Positions 7,074 to 15,766 are shown, numbered from the stretch's first letter. The stretch: 32,850 nucleotides of DNA from an uncultured Clostridia bacterium (GCA_945928315.1 CAMENN010000023.1:1-32850), one strand, 5' to 3'. The notes: a model not told the origin generated them from the sequence alone. Program-made: numbers and translations.

Positions 7074-8663
7074 TCAGCCGTACAGCCGTCTGTACTGCGC
7101 CGGGCTCAGGCTGGTCTCCTTTTTGAAGGTCTGCGTGAAGTGCTTGAGGTCGTTGTAGCCCACGCGGCTGCACACCTCCGACACGGAGAGGTTCGTCTGC
7201 TGCAGCAGCTCCTTCGCCCGGTCGATGCGCACGCGCGTGAGGTAGCGAACGAAGTTCTCGCCCGTCTCCCGCTTGAACAGCGCGCTGAAGTAGCTGGGCG
7301 AAAAGCCCACCGCCTCACAGACCGATTCGAGCGTGATCGGCTCGCTGTAGTGCTGCTGCACGTAGGCGCGCGCCTGGCGGATGGGCCGCGTCTCGCCCGC
7401 GCGCTGCTGCTCGAGCATCGCGGCCAGCTGCGCCTGCGTCATCGCGCGCAGCGCCATGAAGAGCTTCGTCGCGCTGCCCGTGTGCGCGATCAGTCCGTCA
7501 AACGCCGCCTGCTGCGCCTCCCGGTCGCTGACCTCCGGGCGCTCCAAGAAGGCACGGCCCGCCTCCCGCACGAGCGCAAACAGCTCCGCGCCCCGCGCGT
7601 GCGGTGCAGCCATCGCCTCGCGCTCGAGCAGGTCGTTCGCCGCTGCAAGCCCCTCCGGCGTCATCTGGGAAAGGTGCGCGCCCACCGCCTGCCGGTAATC
7701 CGCCAGCAGCCGTCCCTGCGAGAGCGCGGAGGGCGGCGGCAGCGTCTCCAGCAGCCGGCCCGTACCCTCGGTCAGGCGCTCCATGAGCAGCATGTGCGCT
7801 TCCTGCGCGGCCCCGGGCAGCGCGTCGGGCTGCGTCTGCGGGCGGCTGAGGCCCATGGAGAACTCCACGCCGCCGAACATCGCCCGCTGCGCCTCCAGCT
7901 GGCTGAGCGCCAGGCGCAGGCTGCGGCGCACCTCCTTCTCCCGCTCCGGCGCGAAGCCGAGCAGCAATCCGCCCTGCCCGCCGGAAAAGTGCGAAAGCAC
8001 CGCCCAGCAGGCATTGCCTAGCTCCGTTCGGAAGAGCTTCTCCGCCTTCTCCTCGATCATCGTCACCGAGGCGCCGCTCATCTGCCCGGGATCAAAGTCC
8101 ATGCCCAGCAGCGCAAAGCGCCACAGCCCCGGCTGCGTATCCAGCCGGTATTCCTCGCGCAGCCGCGCCGGCGTCAGGCTGCCCTCCACGCCGGAGAGCA
8201 GGTCCTGCACGAGCCTCGCATGCAGCTGCTGCTGATCCTCCCGGCTGCTGCGGCGCAGCCGCTCGACCTCGCTGCCCAGGCTTGCGCGCGTCCTGCAGCG
8301 CTGGGCCAGCTTGCGCAGCGTGCTCATCAGCTCCTGCTTGTTGATCGGCTTGAGCAGGTAATCGCCCACGCCGTGGCGGATGGCGCTCTGCGCGTACTCG
8401 AAGTGCGCGTACCCGCTGATGATGACGATTTCCAGATGCGGGCTGACCTGCTTGGCGCGCTCGATGAGCTCCAGCCCATGGCAGCCCGGCATGCGGATGT
8501 CCGTGATGAGGATGTCCGGATGCTGCGTCTTCACCAGCTCAAGCGCCTCGATGCCGTTGCCCGCCGTGCCGCACAGTGTCATGTCCAGCTCGTCCCAGTC
8601 GATCAGCATCTGAATCAGGCTGCACACGCGCGCCTCGTCGTCCGCGATGACCACTTTCAGCAT
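7074..8663 (-). CDS. YesN-like response regulator with C-terminal AraC-type DNA-binding domain
   Basis: A 529-residue regulator. The receiver domain has the acidic pair in VIADDE (residues 5-10), phospho-acceptor Asp55 in ILITDIRMPG and the conserved Lys in DYLLKPINK. A middle region of about 280 residues follows. The last 100 or so residues form two AraC helix-turn-helix motifs (LESVCEAVGFSPSYFSALFK and VSEVCSRVGYNDLKHF). The start at 8663 is preceded by GGGGAGAG. It very likely receives phosphate from the adjacent kinase and activates the neighbouring sugar transport genes, as is usual for this family; no target site could be assigned. Confidence 0.93.
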   Translation of the reverse strand: MLKVVIADDEARVCSLIQMLIDWDELDMTLCGTAGNGIEALELVKTQHPDILITDIRMPGCHGLELIERAKQVSPHLEIVIISGYAHFEYAQSAIRHGVGDYLLKPINKQELMSTLRKLAQRCRTRASLGSEVERLRRSSREDQQQLHARLVQDLLSGVEGSLTPARLREEYRLDTQPGLWRFALLGMDFDPGQMSGASVTMIEEKAEKLFRTELGNACWAVLSHFSGGQGGLLLGFAPEREKEVRRSLRLALSQLEAQRAMFGGVEFSMGLSRPQTQPDALPGAAQEAHMLLMERLTEGTGRLLETLPPPSALSQGRLLADYRQAVGAHLSQMTPEGLAAANDLLEREAMAAPHARGAELFALVREAGRAFLERPEVSDREAQQAAFDGLIAHTGSATKLFMALRAMTQAQLAAMLEQQRAGETRPIRQARAYVQQHYSEPITLESVCEAVGFSPSYFSALFKRETGENFVRYLTRVRIDRAKELLQQTNLSVSEVCSRVGYNDLKHFTQTFKKETSLSPAQYRRLYG

Positions 8664-8693
8664 CCGTCTCTCCCCTTTGCCGCGCTTTTCATC

Positions 8694-8702
8694 ATTGTAG
8701 CA
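8694..8702 (-). promoter_or_regulatory. Extended -10 promoter element of the regulator operon
   Basis: The minus strand reads TGCTACAAT about 30 bp upstream of the response regulator start, an extended -10 (TGnTACAAT). No good -35 box is visible 16-18 bp further up, so the assignment rests on the -10 alone. Confidence 0.5.
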
Positions 8703-8743
8703 CAGTTCTGTTCGGAAAACCACCCACTTGCCTGCAACAGCAA

Positions 8744-8778
8744 AAGAAAGGGACGCCAGCTGCGCGCCGGCGTCCCTT
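8744..8778 (-). terminator. Intrinsic terminator of the binding-protein gene
   Basis: On the minus strand a perfect 10-bp stem, AAGGGACGCC/GGCGTCCCTT, with an 11-nt loop is followed by TCTTTTG. It begins about 25 bp after the stop of the binding-protein gene and ends before the regulator promoter, so it separates the transport operon from the sensor operon. Confidence 0.85.
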
Positions 8779-8803
8779 CGGGTGAACTTGTGTAATTGAC
8801 GCC

Positions 8804-9697
8804 TTACTTGGTCAGCACGGAGACGCCGGTATCGGTCACGGCGCCGCCCAGGCTCTCGCCGTTCAGCGCGGCGACAGCGGCCTTGACGCCCTCGTAGCCC
8901 ATGACGTCAGGATTCTGCGCCATGGTCGCCAGCAGGTAGCCATCCTCGATGAGGCCGAGGATCGCATCGGACTTGTCGAAGCCCACGCCGACGATCTCGC
9001 TGCTGCCGGACGCCTTGATGGCGTTACCCGCGCCGGTGGTGGAGCCTTCGTTGCAGCCGAAGATGCCGACGACGCCCTGGGTGATGTAGTTCTCAGCGAT
9101 GGACTGGCTCTTCGCCGCGTCGCCCTCGCCGTACTGGGTCTCCAGCAGGGTGAACTCGGTGCCCTCGAACGCGGAGCGGAAGCCCTCCTCACGCATGACG
9201 CAGGAGTCGGTCGCGGCGTTCACGTTGATGATGCCGATGGAGCCGGTGGTCACGCCCATCTCGGTGAGCTTGGCCAGCATGGTTTCGCCGGCGGTCTTGC
9301 CCGCGGCCTTGTTGTCGGTGGAGAAGGTGGCCTCCGCCTCGACGTTCGCCGGGGAGTCGACATAGACGATCTTCACGCCCTGGGAAGCGGCTTCCTTGAG
9401 CGCGGAGGAGATGGCGTCCGGGCCGTTGGCGGCGACGATGATCGCCTGATAGCCGCCGGCGACGGCGTTGTTGACCTGCTCGATCTGCTGCGCGTCGTCC
9501 TTGGTGTTCGGGGCCATGAAGGTGACGGTCACGCCGAGCTCCTCGGCGGCCTTCTGCGCGCCCTCATTGAGGGTGACCCAGTGCTGGTCGATGGAGTCCA
9601 TGGTGATCAGGGCGATCTGCTCACCCGCGGCCAGCGCGGACGCGGCGAGCATGAGCACCAGCGCGATGCTCAGGACGACAGTCAACAGTTTCTTCAT
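8804..9697 (-). CDS. Sugar ABC transporter substrate-binding protein (ribose/galactose type)
   Basis: A 297-residue exported binding protein of the periplasmic-binding-protein type I fold (RbsB-like). It has a basic start MKKLL, a hydrophobic core and a signal peptidase I site near ASALA|AGEQ. No Cys is present around the cleavage site, so it is not a lipoprotein, which is unusual for a Gram-positive binding protein. Family features include the early strand IALITMDSIDQHW, QQIEQVNNAVAGGYQAIIVA, and a late NEGSTTGAGNAIK segment for ligand contact. AAGGAGG precedes the ATG. It belongs with the permease and ATPase upstream, although repeat A4 lies between. It may also present ligand to the sensor system downstream. 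Confidence 0.93.
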   Translation of the reverse strand: MKKLLTVVLSIALVLMLAASALAAGEQIALITMDSIDQHWVTLNEGAQKAAEELGVTVTFMAPNTKDDAQQIEQVNNAVAGGYQAIIVAANGPDAISSALKEAASQGVKIVYVDSPANVEAEATFSTDNKAAGKTAGETMLAKLTEMGVTTGSIGIINVNAATDSCVMREEGFRSAFEGTEFTLLETQYGEGDAAKSQSIAENYITQGVVGIFGCNEGSTTGAGNAIKASGSSEIVGVGFDKSDAILGLIEDGYLLATMAQNPDVMGYEGVKAAVAALNGESLGGAVTDTGVSVLTK

Positions 9698-9732
9698 GAT
9701 AGGTTCCTCCTTGTCGGATTGTTTTATCTATG

Positions 9733-9759
9733 ACCGCACTGCCTTTTCGCCAATGCGGT
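9733..9759 (-). other. Hairpin in the leader of the binding-protein gene
   Basis: On the minus strand ACCGCATTG and CAGTGCGGT form a 9-bp stem (one G-T pair) about 35 bp before the start codon. It lies outside the ribosome site, so a role in protecting the mRNA 5' end after processing is possible, but nothing more can be shown. Confidence 0.4.
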
Positions 9760-9813
9760 GCATATTCGTGGCTTTGAGTCTTCTCAGATAAGCCCGAGCC
9801 CTGCGGGAATCCA

Positions 9814-9945
9814 CCGTCAGGTATCGCTTCGCTCCCTGACTGCTTTTCTCTTTGATCGCTTCGCGATGGGGAACGTTGGGGGCCTCGCCCCCAAACCCCT
9901 GCCTGAGGGATTTCATCCCTCAGACTCCCTTCCTCGCTTCGCGCC
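9814..9945 (-). repeat. Structured intergenic repeat, family A, copy A4
   Basis: A full-length copy just 3' of the permease gene and in its sense, inside what should be one transport operon. Its stems are TTGGGGGC-GAG-GCCCCCAA and CTGAGGGA-TGAAA-TCCCTCAG, both different in sequence from A2 but still complementary. The GTCAGG...CCTGAC stem and a T-rich run are at its left end. Confidence 0.85.
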
Positions 9946-9966
9946 TGTGGCCCGTTTTTCTGCGGT

Positions 9967-10992
9967 TTATTTTTCCTTCTTCGCCGGAGCCTTGCGCCCG
10001 CCGATGCCGCGGCGGAAGACGATGTCCAGCAGCACGGCCGCCACGACGATGATGCCGATGACGATGCGCTGAATGCCGACCGGCGCGCCGATCATGCTCA
10101 GGCCGTTTTCAAGCGTCTGCCAGACCGCAGCGCCCGCGAAAGTGCCCAGCAGCAGGCCCGTGCCGCCCAGCGGGGACACGCCGCCGATGACGCCCGCCGC
10201 CACGCCGTACATCTCGTAGACGTTGCCGGCCTCCATGTTGCCCATGCCGGCCTGCGCGCAGAGGATGAAGCCGACGACGCACGCGCAGAACGCGCTGACT
10301 AGGTAGGCCTTGGTGACCGTCGCCACCACGCTGACGCCGGAGAGCTTCGCCGCGTCGGCGTTGGAGCCGATGGCGTAGATGTGGCGGCCGGTGCGGGTCT
10401 TGGAAAGCAGGAAGAAGAACACGAGGAAGATGATCAGCGCGATCCAGAACGTGTTGTACACGCCCAGCGTGCTGCCGTAGTAGAAGAAGTTCTGGAAGGA
10501 ATCCGCCGCCTCCTTGCCGATGCCCGAGGAGATGGCGTTGGTGTTGCGGTTGTTGTTGACCATGTAGGCCACGCCGCGGGCAACGAACATGGTGCCCATC
10601 GTCGCGATGAACGGCGGCAGCTGGAACTTGCCGACGAGGATGCCGTTGATCACGCCGACCAGCAGGCAGCAGGCAAGCGCCACCAGCAGCGCCACAGGCA
10701 CCGGCACGCCCGCGCACATGAGCGTCGCGGAGGTCATGGCGCTCATGGCCACGACGGAGCCGATGGACAGGTCGATGTTGCCGGTGATGAGCAGGTAGCT
10801 CTGGCCCACGCCGATGAGCAGGTATTTGCTCATGGAGCGCAGCAGGTTGAGCATGTTGCGGGTGGAGAAGACCTGCGGCTTGATGAGGCCGAAGGCCACA
10901 TAGATGATGATGAGACCGACGAACGCCGTCAGCGCTGCGCCCATGCCACGGATAGCCATGAGCTGCTTCCATTTGCTGGTTTTCTTGTTCAT
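9967..10992 (-). CDS. Sugar ABC transporter permease (RbsC family)
   Basis: A 341-residue integral membrane permease with about nine to ten hydrophobic helices. It shows the family segments GQSYLLITGNIDLSIGSVVA and GRHIYAIGSNADAAKLSG, the latter being the cytoplasmic loop that contacts the ATPase, and GGVSPLGGTG near the end. The start at 10992 (MNKKTSKWKQ) follows AAGGGGG with good spacing and lies 13 bp after the ATPase stop, so the two genes are co-transcribed. The C-terminus is a short basic tail. Confidence 0.94.
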   Translation of the reverse strand: MNKKTSKWKQLMAIRGMGAALTAFVGLIIIYVAFGLIKPQVFSTRNMLNLLRSMSKYLLIGVGQSYLLITGNIDLSIGSVVAMSAMTSATLMCAGVPVPVALLVALACCLLVGVINGILVGKFQLPPFIATMGTMFVARGVAYMVNNNRNTNAISSGIGKEAADSFQNFFYYGSTLGVYNTFWIALIIFLVFFFLLSKTRTGRHIYAIGSNADAAKLSGVSVVATVTKAYLVSAFCACVVGFILCAQAGMGNMEAGNVYEMYGVAAGVIGGVSPLGGTGLLLGTFAGAAVWQTLENGLSMIGAPVGIQRIVIGIIVVAAVLLDIVFRRGIGGRKAPAKKEK

Positions 10993-11005
10993 CTGCGATT
11001 CCCCC

Positions 11006-12514
11006 TTAGCCATTGGCAAACTTGTTCTCAAAGCGCGTCGCGAGCGTCAGAATCTCATTCTGCGTCGTCTCCTTCGCCATGACCTCGCCGGTGATGCGGC
11101 CGTCGCACATGACGACGATGCGGTCGGCGATGCCCATAACCTCGGGCATTTCGGAGGAGACGAACATGACGGCGATGCCCTGCTGCTTGAGCTGATTCAT
11201 GAGGTTGTAGATCTCGACCTTGGCCGCCACGTCGATGCCGCGCGTGGGCTCGTCGAAGATGACGACGCGGGAATCGCGCGCCAGCCACTTGCCCACGACG
11301 ACCTTCTGCTGGTTGCCGCCGGAGAGGTTGCCCGCGTCCACGTCCACATCGGGCGTCTTGATCTTGAGGTTCTCGACCGCCCGGTCGCACATGGCGTCCT
11401 CCTTTTGCCGGCTGACCACGCCGAGGCAGTTGCACAGCAGGTCGAGGTTGGGCAGCGCAATGTTGTGGCGGATGGAGAGCTTGGTACACAGGCCGTCCTT
11501 TTTACGGTCCTCCGGGGCGAGCACGATGCCTGCGCGGATGGCGTCCTGCGGCCCGTTGATGACGACGTTTTTGCCGTCGAGGACGATCTCGCCGCCCTCC
11601 TTGGGATCGACGCCGAAGATGGCACGGGTCGTCTCGGTGCGTCCGGCGCCCATGAGGCCCGCGAAGCCGACGATTTCGCCCTCGTACAGGTCGAAGCTCA
11701 CGTCGCGCACCATGCGCCCGGCGTTCAGATGCCTGACCTCGAGGACCTTTTTGCCCTTTTCGCACGTCACGCGCGGGAACTTCTCCTTGATCTCGCGGCC
11801 GACCATGTAGGCGATGATCTCGTCGAGGTTGGTGTCGGCGAAGTTCATGCGGGTAATGTACTGGCCGTCGCGCATGATGGTGACGCGGTCGACGATGTGG
11901 GCGAGCTCCTCGAGCCTGTGGGAGATGTAGACGATGCCGCAGCCCTCCGCGCGGAGCTGGCGGATGATGCGGAAGAGGTCGTCGATCTCGCGGCTGGTGA
12001 GCGCAGAGGTCGGCTCGTCCATGATGAGCACGCGGGCGTTCGTGGAGAGCGCCTTGGCGATTTCGACCATCTGCTGCTTGGAGACGGGCAGATCGCCGAC
12101 GACCTGACGGGGGTCGATGTCGATCTTGAGCTCACCGAGCACGCGGGCGGCCTCAGCCTCCATCGCGGCGTTGTCGAGCATGAACCCCTTGTACTTTTCG
12201 CGCCCGAGGAACATGTTTTCGGCCACCGTCAGATGGCGGCACATGTTGAGCTCCTGATGGATGATGGCGACGCCGACCTGCTGCGCCAGCTTGGGCGTGA
12301 GGTCGCCGTAGCTCTTGCCGAAGATCTCCATGGTGCCGCCGTCGCGCGTATAGACGCCGCTCAGGATCTTCATCAGCGTGGATTTGCCCGCGCCGTTCTC
12401 GCCCAGCAGCGCCATCACCTCGCCGGAGCGCAGCTCGAACTGCACGTTGTCCAGCGCCTTGACGCCGGGGAAGCTCTTGCTGATGCCCTGCATGGAGACG
12501 ATGATTTCGTTCAT
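11006..12514 (-). CDS. Sugar ABC transporter ATP-binding protein (RbsA family, two ATPase domains)
   Basis: A 502-residue tandem ATPase that drives uptake of a monosaccharide. Domain 1 has P-loop GENGAGKST, Walker B VLIMDEPTSAL and H-loop YISHRLEEL. Domain 2 has the modified P-loop GLMGAGRTE that is normal in RbsA, signature LSGGNQQKVVVGKWL and Walker B VVIFDEPTRGID. TTG (12538) and GTG (12526) codons lie in frame upstream; the ATG at 12514 gives the usual RbsA N-terminus (MNEIIVSMQGISKSF) and is preferred, but GTG at 12526 cannot be excluded. It is the first gene of the transport operon and the intact counterpart of the dead ATPase at 4417-5883. Confidence 0.94.
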   Translation of the reverse strand: MNEIIVSMQGISKSFPGVKALDNVQFELRSGEVMALLGENGAGKSTLMKILSGVYTRDGGTMEIFGKSYGDLTPKLAQQVGVAIIHQELNMCRHLTVAENMFLGREKYKGFMLDNAAMEAEAARVLGELKIDIDPRQVVGDLPVSKQQMVEIAKALSTNARVLIMDEPTSALTSREIDDLFRIIRQLRAEGCGIVYISHRLEELAHIVDRVTIMRDGQYITRMNFADTNLDEIIAYMVGREIKEKFPRVTCEKGKKVLEVRHLNAGRMVRDVSFDLYEGEIVGFAGLMGAGRTETTRAIFGVDPKEGGEIVLDGKNVVINGPQDAIRAGIVLAPEDRKKDGLCTKLSIRHNIALPNLDLLCNCLGVVSRQKEDAMCDRAVENLKIKTPDVDVDAGNLSGGNQQKVVVGKWLARDSRVVIFDEPTRGIDVAAKVEIYNLMNQLKQQGIAVMFVSSEMPEVMGIADRIVVMCDGRITGEVMAKETTQNEILTLATRFENKFANG

Positions 12515-12561
12515 CTGCTTGTTCACCTGTCTTTCCAACGCACTTGTCTTCGTTCGCGACC

Positions 12562-12595
12562 ATTATAAAGCCCCTTGTGACGGGCTCACAAGGGG
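12562..12595 (-). promoter_or_regulatory. Promoter with overlapping palindromic operator for the sugar transport operon
   Basis: On the minus strand a -35 TTGTGA (12586-12591) and a consensus -10 TATAAT (12562-12567) are 18 bp apart. A perfect palindrome with 10-bp arms, CCCCTTGTGA and TCACAAGGGG separated by 5 bp (12571-12595), covers the -35 and most of the spacer. A protein bound there would block RNA polymerase, so a repressor site is likely. It resembles a CRP half-site pair (TGTGA/TCACA) but the spacing is 5 rather than 6. Confidence 0.8.
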
Positions 12596-12849
12596 GACTT
12601 CTTTGGATTTGAGGGGTTTTTTTATCCTCTTTTCACAAGCGGCACAGATTTAGAGCCGCACTTTCATCGCATGCGCGCAGGAGGTTCATCGTTTTATCGC
12701 GATTCGGGCAGCGGTTTCTGTGCAGGTGCGACGAAGGGTGGGACGGTCAATATGCAGTGGGTGGGATGCGAAAGCCGCCGTGCGGGCGCTCCCGGTTCGG
12801 GGCACAGATACGCACGACGGTAATTCTGCCGATGTTGTGCACAGATTCA
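12596..12849. other. Intergenic stretch without recognised genes
   Basis: This is about 250 bp upstream of the transport promoter. It contains a T-rich run at 12616-12624 and a weak GCGGC...GCCGC inverted repeat near 12640-12660. No open frame with a ribosome site and no family match is visible on either strand. Confidence 0.5.
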
Positions 12850-12990
12850 CCGTCAGGTATCGCTTCGCTCCCTGACTGCTTTTCTTTTTGATCGCTTCGC
12901 GATGGGGGTACGTTGGGGGATTTCATCCTCCAACCCCCTAGCCTGGGGACCAGTCCCCAGACCCCTTCCTCGCTTCGCGCGGCTTTAAGC
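12850..12990 (-). repeat. Structured intergenic repeat, family A, copy A5
   Basis: A full-length copy starting about 10 bp 3' of the sbcC stop and in the sbcC sense. It holds all modules: GTCAGG...CCTGAC with a T-rich run, ATCGCTTCGCGAT, an imperfect TTGGGGGA/TCCTCCAA stem, CTGGGGAC/GTCCCCAG and CGCTTCGCGCGGC. Confidence 0.85.
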
Positions 12991-13000
12991 CATTCTCATA

Positions 13001-15766
13001 TTACCCCGTCACCACGCGGACATGGCTCTCGCCTGCGCGATCCTTGGTCACCACGAGCTGCCGGTCGATGCGCCGCCCCAGCTCCTCCACATGCGAGATG
13101 ATGCCCACCAGCCGACGCCCCTGCGTCAGCTCCGCGAGCACCGCAATCGCCTGCGTCAGTGACTGGCTGTCCAGCGAGCCGAAGCCCTCGTCCACAAACA
13201 GTGTGTCGAGCCCGACGCCGCCCGCGTTTTCCTGAATCTCGTCGCTCAGTCCCAGCGCCAGCGCCAGCGACGCCTTGAACGTCTCGCCGCCGGAGAGCGT
13301 GCGCACACTCCGTGAGGAGCCGTTGACGTGATCGACGACCTCCATGTCCAGCCCGCTCTGGCTGCGCTGGTTGTCCGCCACGCGCAGGCGGCGCAGCTCG
13401 TACTGCCCGTCGGTCATCTGCAGCAGCCTGCGGTTGGCCCTGCGCAGCACGCGGTCGAAGTACGTCATCTGCACGAAGGTCTCCAGCGTCACCTTGTCGC
13501 GCCCGGAGAGCTGGCCATTCGCCGTCATCGCCAGCGAGGCGATCACGCGGCTGCGCTCACGCTTTTCCTGCGCGTCCTGCATACCCTTCTCCATGCGCGC
13601 AAGCGTCTCCCCGTTCTTCACGATGCGCAGGTGCAGCGCGTTGCCCTCCCCGCGCAGCGCGTCCGCGCGCCGGGCCAGCTCCGCGCGCTTTTCAAGCAGC
13701 GCCTCCATCGGCTCCTGCGCCGGTGCGGTCTCGATCTGCCGCGCCAGCTCCGCGCGTCCCGCTTCCAGCCGGGCCAGCGCCTCGCGCGCCTCCCGCTCGG
13801 CGAGCTGCGCGCGCTCCATGCGCAGGCCGATCGCCTGCTTTTCTTTTTTTAGTGCGTCCAGCGCCGCCTGTGCCGCGGCGAGATTCGCGTGCGGCAGGCG
13901 CTCGCGCAGCTGCGCCAGCTGGATGCGCTTTTGCTCCGCCTCGCTGTGCAGCGATGCCGCACGGCTCTGCGCGGCGAGCACCGCATCCTGCAGCCCGCGC
14001 TCCTGCTCCTCCTTTTCGGGAATCTGCCGCCGGGTGTTTTCCAGCTTTTTCGCGCGCTCCGCCCGCTCCAGGGCGACAGCCTCCTGCTCCCTCTGCTCCC
14101 GCGCGGCGGCCTCCTGCGCCGCAGCGGTGTGCGCCGCCGCGTCCTGCTCCGGCACGCCCAGCTCCGCGCACAGCTGCACCGCGTGCTGCCGGGCCGCCTG
14201 GCAGGCGCTCCTGGCGGACTCTGCCTCGCCAAAGCGCGCCGCGGCGGCCTCCTCTGCCTGGGTGCGCGCCTCGCGCAGCGCGCGAAGCTGCTCCTGCGAG
14301 ACGGCATCCTCCGTCAGCGCAGCCGGCGCCGGGTGATGCAGCGCGCCGCAGACCGGGCATGGCGCGCCATCCGTGAGCCGCTGCGCCATGTAGCCGGCCT
14401 GCACGCCATAGAATGCCGCCTCGCCCGCCGCGTAGTGCTCCTGGGCCTGCGCCTTTTTCGCCATTGCAGCGTCGGACAACGCGCGCGCCTTCGCCGCCTT
14501 TGCCCCGCTGCGCTCCGCCTCATCGAGTGCCTTCGCCAGAACGCCGAGCCGGGCCGCGCGCTCCTTCGCCCGTGCGGCAGCCTCCTGCGCCGTGACCTGC
14601 GCCGCCGTGACCTCCGGCAGCGTCTCCACCAGCCGCCGCGCCTTGGCGATGCCCTCGTGCAGCGCCTTCTGCTCCGCGGCGAGCTTCTCCGCCTGCGCGC
14701 GCTGCGCCTCTTCGCCCCGCTGTGCCGCGTCGATCTGCGCGGCCAGCGCGTCAGCCTGCGCGTATTCCGTCAGCTGCGCCTCGCCAAGGCCGATGGCCCC
14801 GGCCAGCTCGTCCGCCCGCGGGCGAAGGGCCTGCGCCGCGGCGCTTTCCCGCTGCGCCGCCTCGGTGTTCGCCGTCTGCACGGCGATCCTCTGCACGGCG
14901 ATTTCCAGCTTGCGCCGGTTGTCGAGCAGCGTCTGCGCCTGGCCGATACGCTGCTCCAGCACCGCGCTCTCCTGCGTCAGCGCGCGGACGGCCTCCGCCT
15001 GGCGCGCCTTTTTCTCCTCATCGAGCGCCAGGCCCTCGCGCGCCAGCGCCATCATCGCGGGAATGCGCACGAACGCGCCCTCCTTTGCCAGCGGGGCGAA
15101 CTGATCCTCCAGCTCCGGCGGCACGCAAAGCCCCTGCGCATGCTGCAAAAGTGCGCGCTCGGACTCCTCCGCCTCCCGCCGGGCGGCGTTGGCGCGCTCG
15201 CTGAGCAGGCGCTCCAGCTCCGCATAGCGCTCCGTGTGGAAGATGCGCCGGAAGATCTCCCGCCGCTCCTGCGTGCCCGCGAGCAGAATCCGCCGGAAGT
15301 CGCCCTGCGCGATCATGCCGATCTGCGCAAACTGGTCGCGTGAAAGGCCGATGAGCGATTCGACCTCCTGCGTCACGCCGCGGTAGCTCGCCGTGATGTG
15401 CCCGTCCGGATACGTCATCACGGCCTCCGGGCGGTTTTTGACCGTGCCCTCGCCGCGCGCCTTCTGCCGCTCGTACTCCGGGCTGCGGCGCACGGTAAAG
15501 CGCTGCCCGCGCAGCAGGAAGGTGAGCTCCACAAACGTGGGCGTCTGCGGCGCGGCGTACTTGCTGCGCAGCATTGCGCTGCTGCGCGCCTGCCCGCTGG
15601 CCTCGCCGTAGAGCGCGAAGGTGATCGCGTCGAAGATCGTCGTCTTGCCCGCGCCCGTGTCGCCGGTGATCAGGTACAGCCCGCTCTCGCCCAGGCAGTC
15701 CATGTCGATCTGCGTCTGTCCTGCGTACGGCCCGAACGCGGACATCGTCAGCTGAAGTGGTCTCAT
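13001..15766 (-). CDS. sbcC: Exonuclease subunit SbcC (Rad50-like SMC ATPase)
   Basis: A 921-residue ATPase of the SbcCD nuclease, which opens and cuts DNA hairpins and protein-blocked ends. The N-terminus has the typical MRPLQLTMSAFGPYAG and P-loop GDTGAGKTT. Two long Ala/Glu/Arg-rich coiled coils flank the zinc hook CPVC (in GAPCPVCGALHHP). The C-terminus has signature LSGGETFKASLALALG and Walker B DTLFVDEGFGSLD. It overlaps the sbcD stop by 4 bp (ATGA), so the two are translationally coupled. Length is slightly below E. coli SbcC, as in other Clostridia. Confidence 0.96.
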   Translation of the reverse strand: MRPLQLTMSAFGPYAGQTQIDMDCLGESGLYLITGDTGAGKTTIFDAITFALYGEASGQARSSAMLRSKYAAPQTPTFVELTFLLRGQRFTVRRSPEYERQKARGEGTVKNRPEAVMTYPDGHITASYRGVTQEVESLIGLSRDQFAQIGMIAQGDFRRILLAGTQERREIFRRIFHTERYAELERLLSERANAARREAEESERALLQHAQGLCVPPELEDQFAPLAKEGAFVRIPAMMALAREGLALDEEKKARQAEAVRALTQESAVLEQRIGQAQTLLDNRRKLEIAVQRIAVQTANTEAAQRESAAAQALRPRADELAGAIGLGEAQLTEYAQADALAAQIDAAQRGEEAQRAQAEKLAAEQKALHEGIAKARRLVETLPEVTAAQVTAQEAAARAKERAARLGVLAKALDEAERSGAKAAKARALSDAAMAKKAQAQEHYAAGEAAFYGVQAGYMAQRLTDGAPCPVCGALHHPAPAALTEDAVSQEQLRALREARTQAEEAAAARFGEAESARSACQAARQHAVQLCAELGVPEQDAAAHTAAAQEAAAREQREQEAVALERAERAKKLENTRRQIPEKEEQERGLQDAVLAAQSRAASLHSEAEQKRIQLAQLRERLPHANLAAAQAALDALKKEKQAIGLRMERAQLAEREAREALARLEAGRAELARQIETAPAQEPMEALLEKRAELARRADALRGEGNALHLRIVKNGETLARMEKGMQDAQEKRERSRVIASLAMTANGQLSGRDKVTLETFVQMTYFDRVLRRANRRLLQMTDGQYELRRLRVADNQRSQSGLDMEVVDHVNGSSRSVRTLSGGETFKASLALALGLSDEIQENAGGVGLDTLFVDEGFGSLDSQSLTQAIAVLAELTQGRRLVGIISHVEELGRRIDRQLVVTKDRAGESHVRVVTG

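Noticed and set aside
10381..12568. Large plus-strand frames rich in His, Asp and Ala across the sugar transporter genes
   Set aside because: They are antisense shadows of the RbsA- and RbsC-like genes, without start signals.
12571..12595. Classical CRP site or catabolite-responsive element
   Set aside because: The spacing between TGTGA and TCACA differs by one base from CRP sites, and the sequence does not match the Gram-positive cre consensus, so it is only called a palindromic operator.
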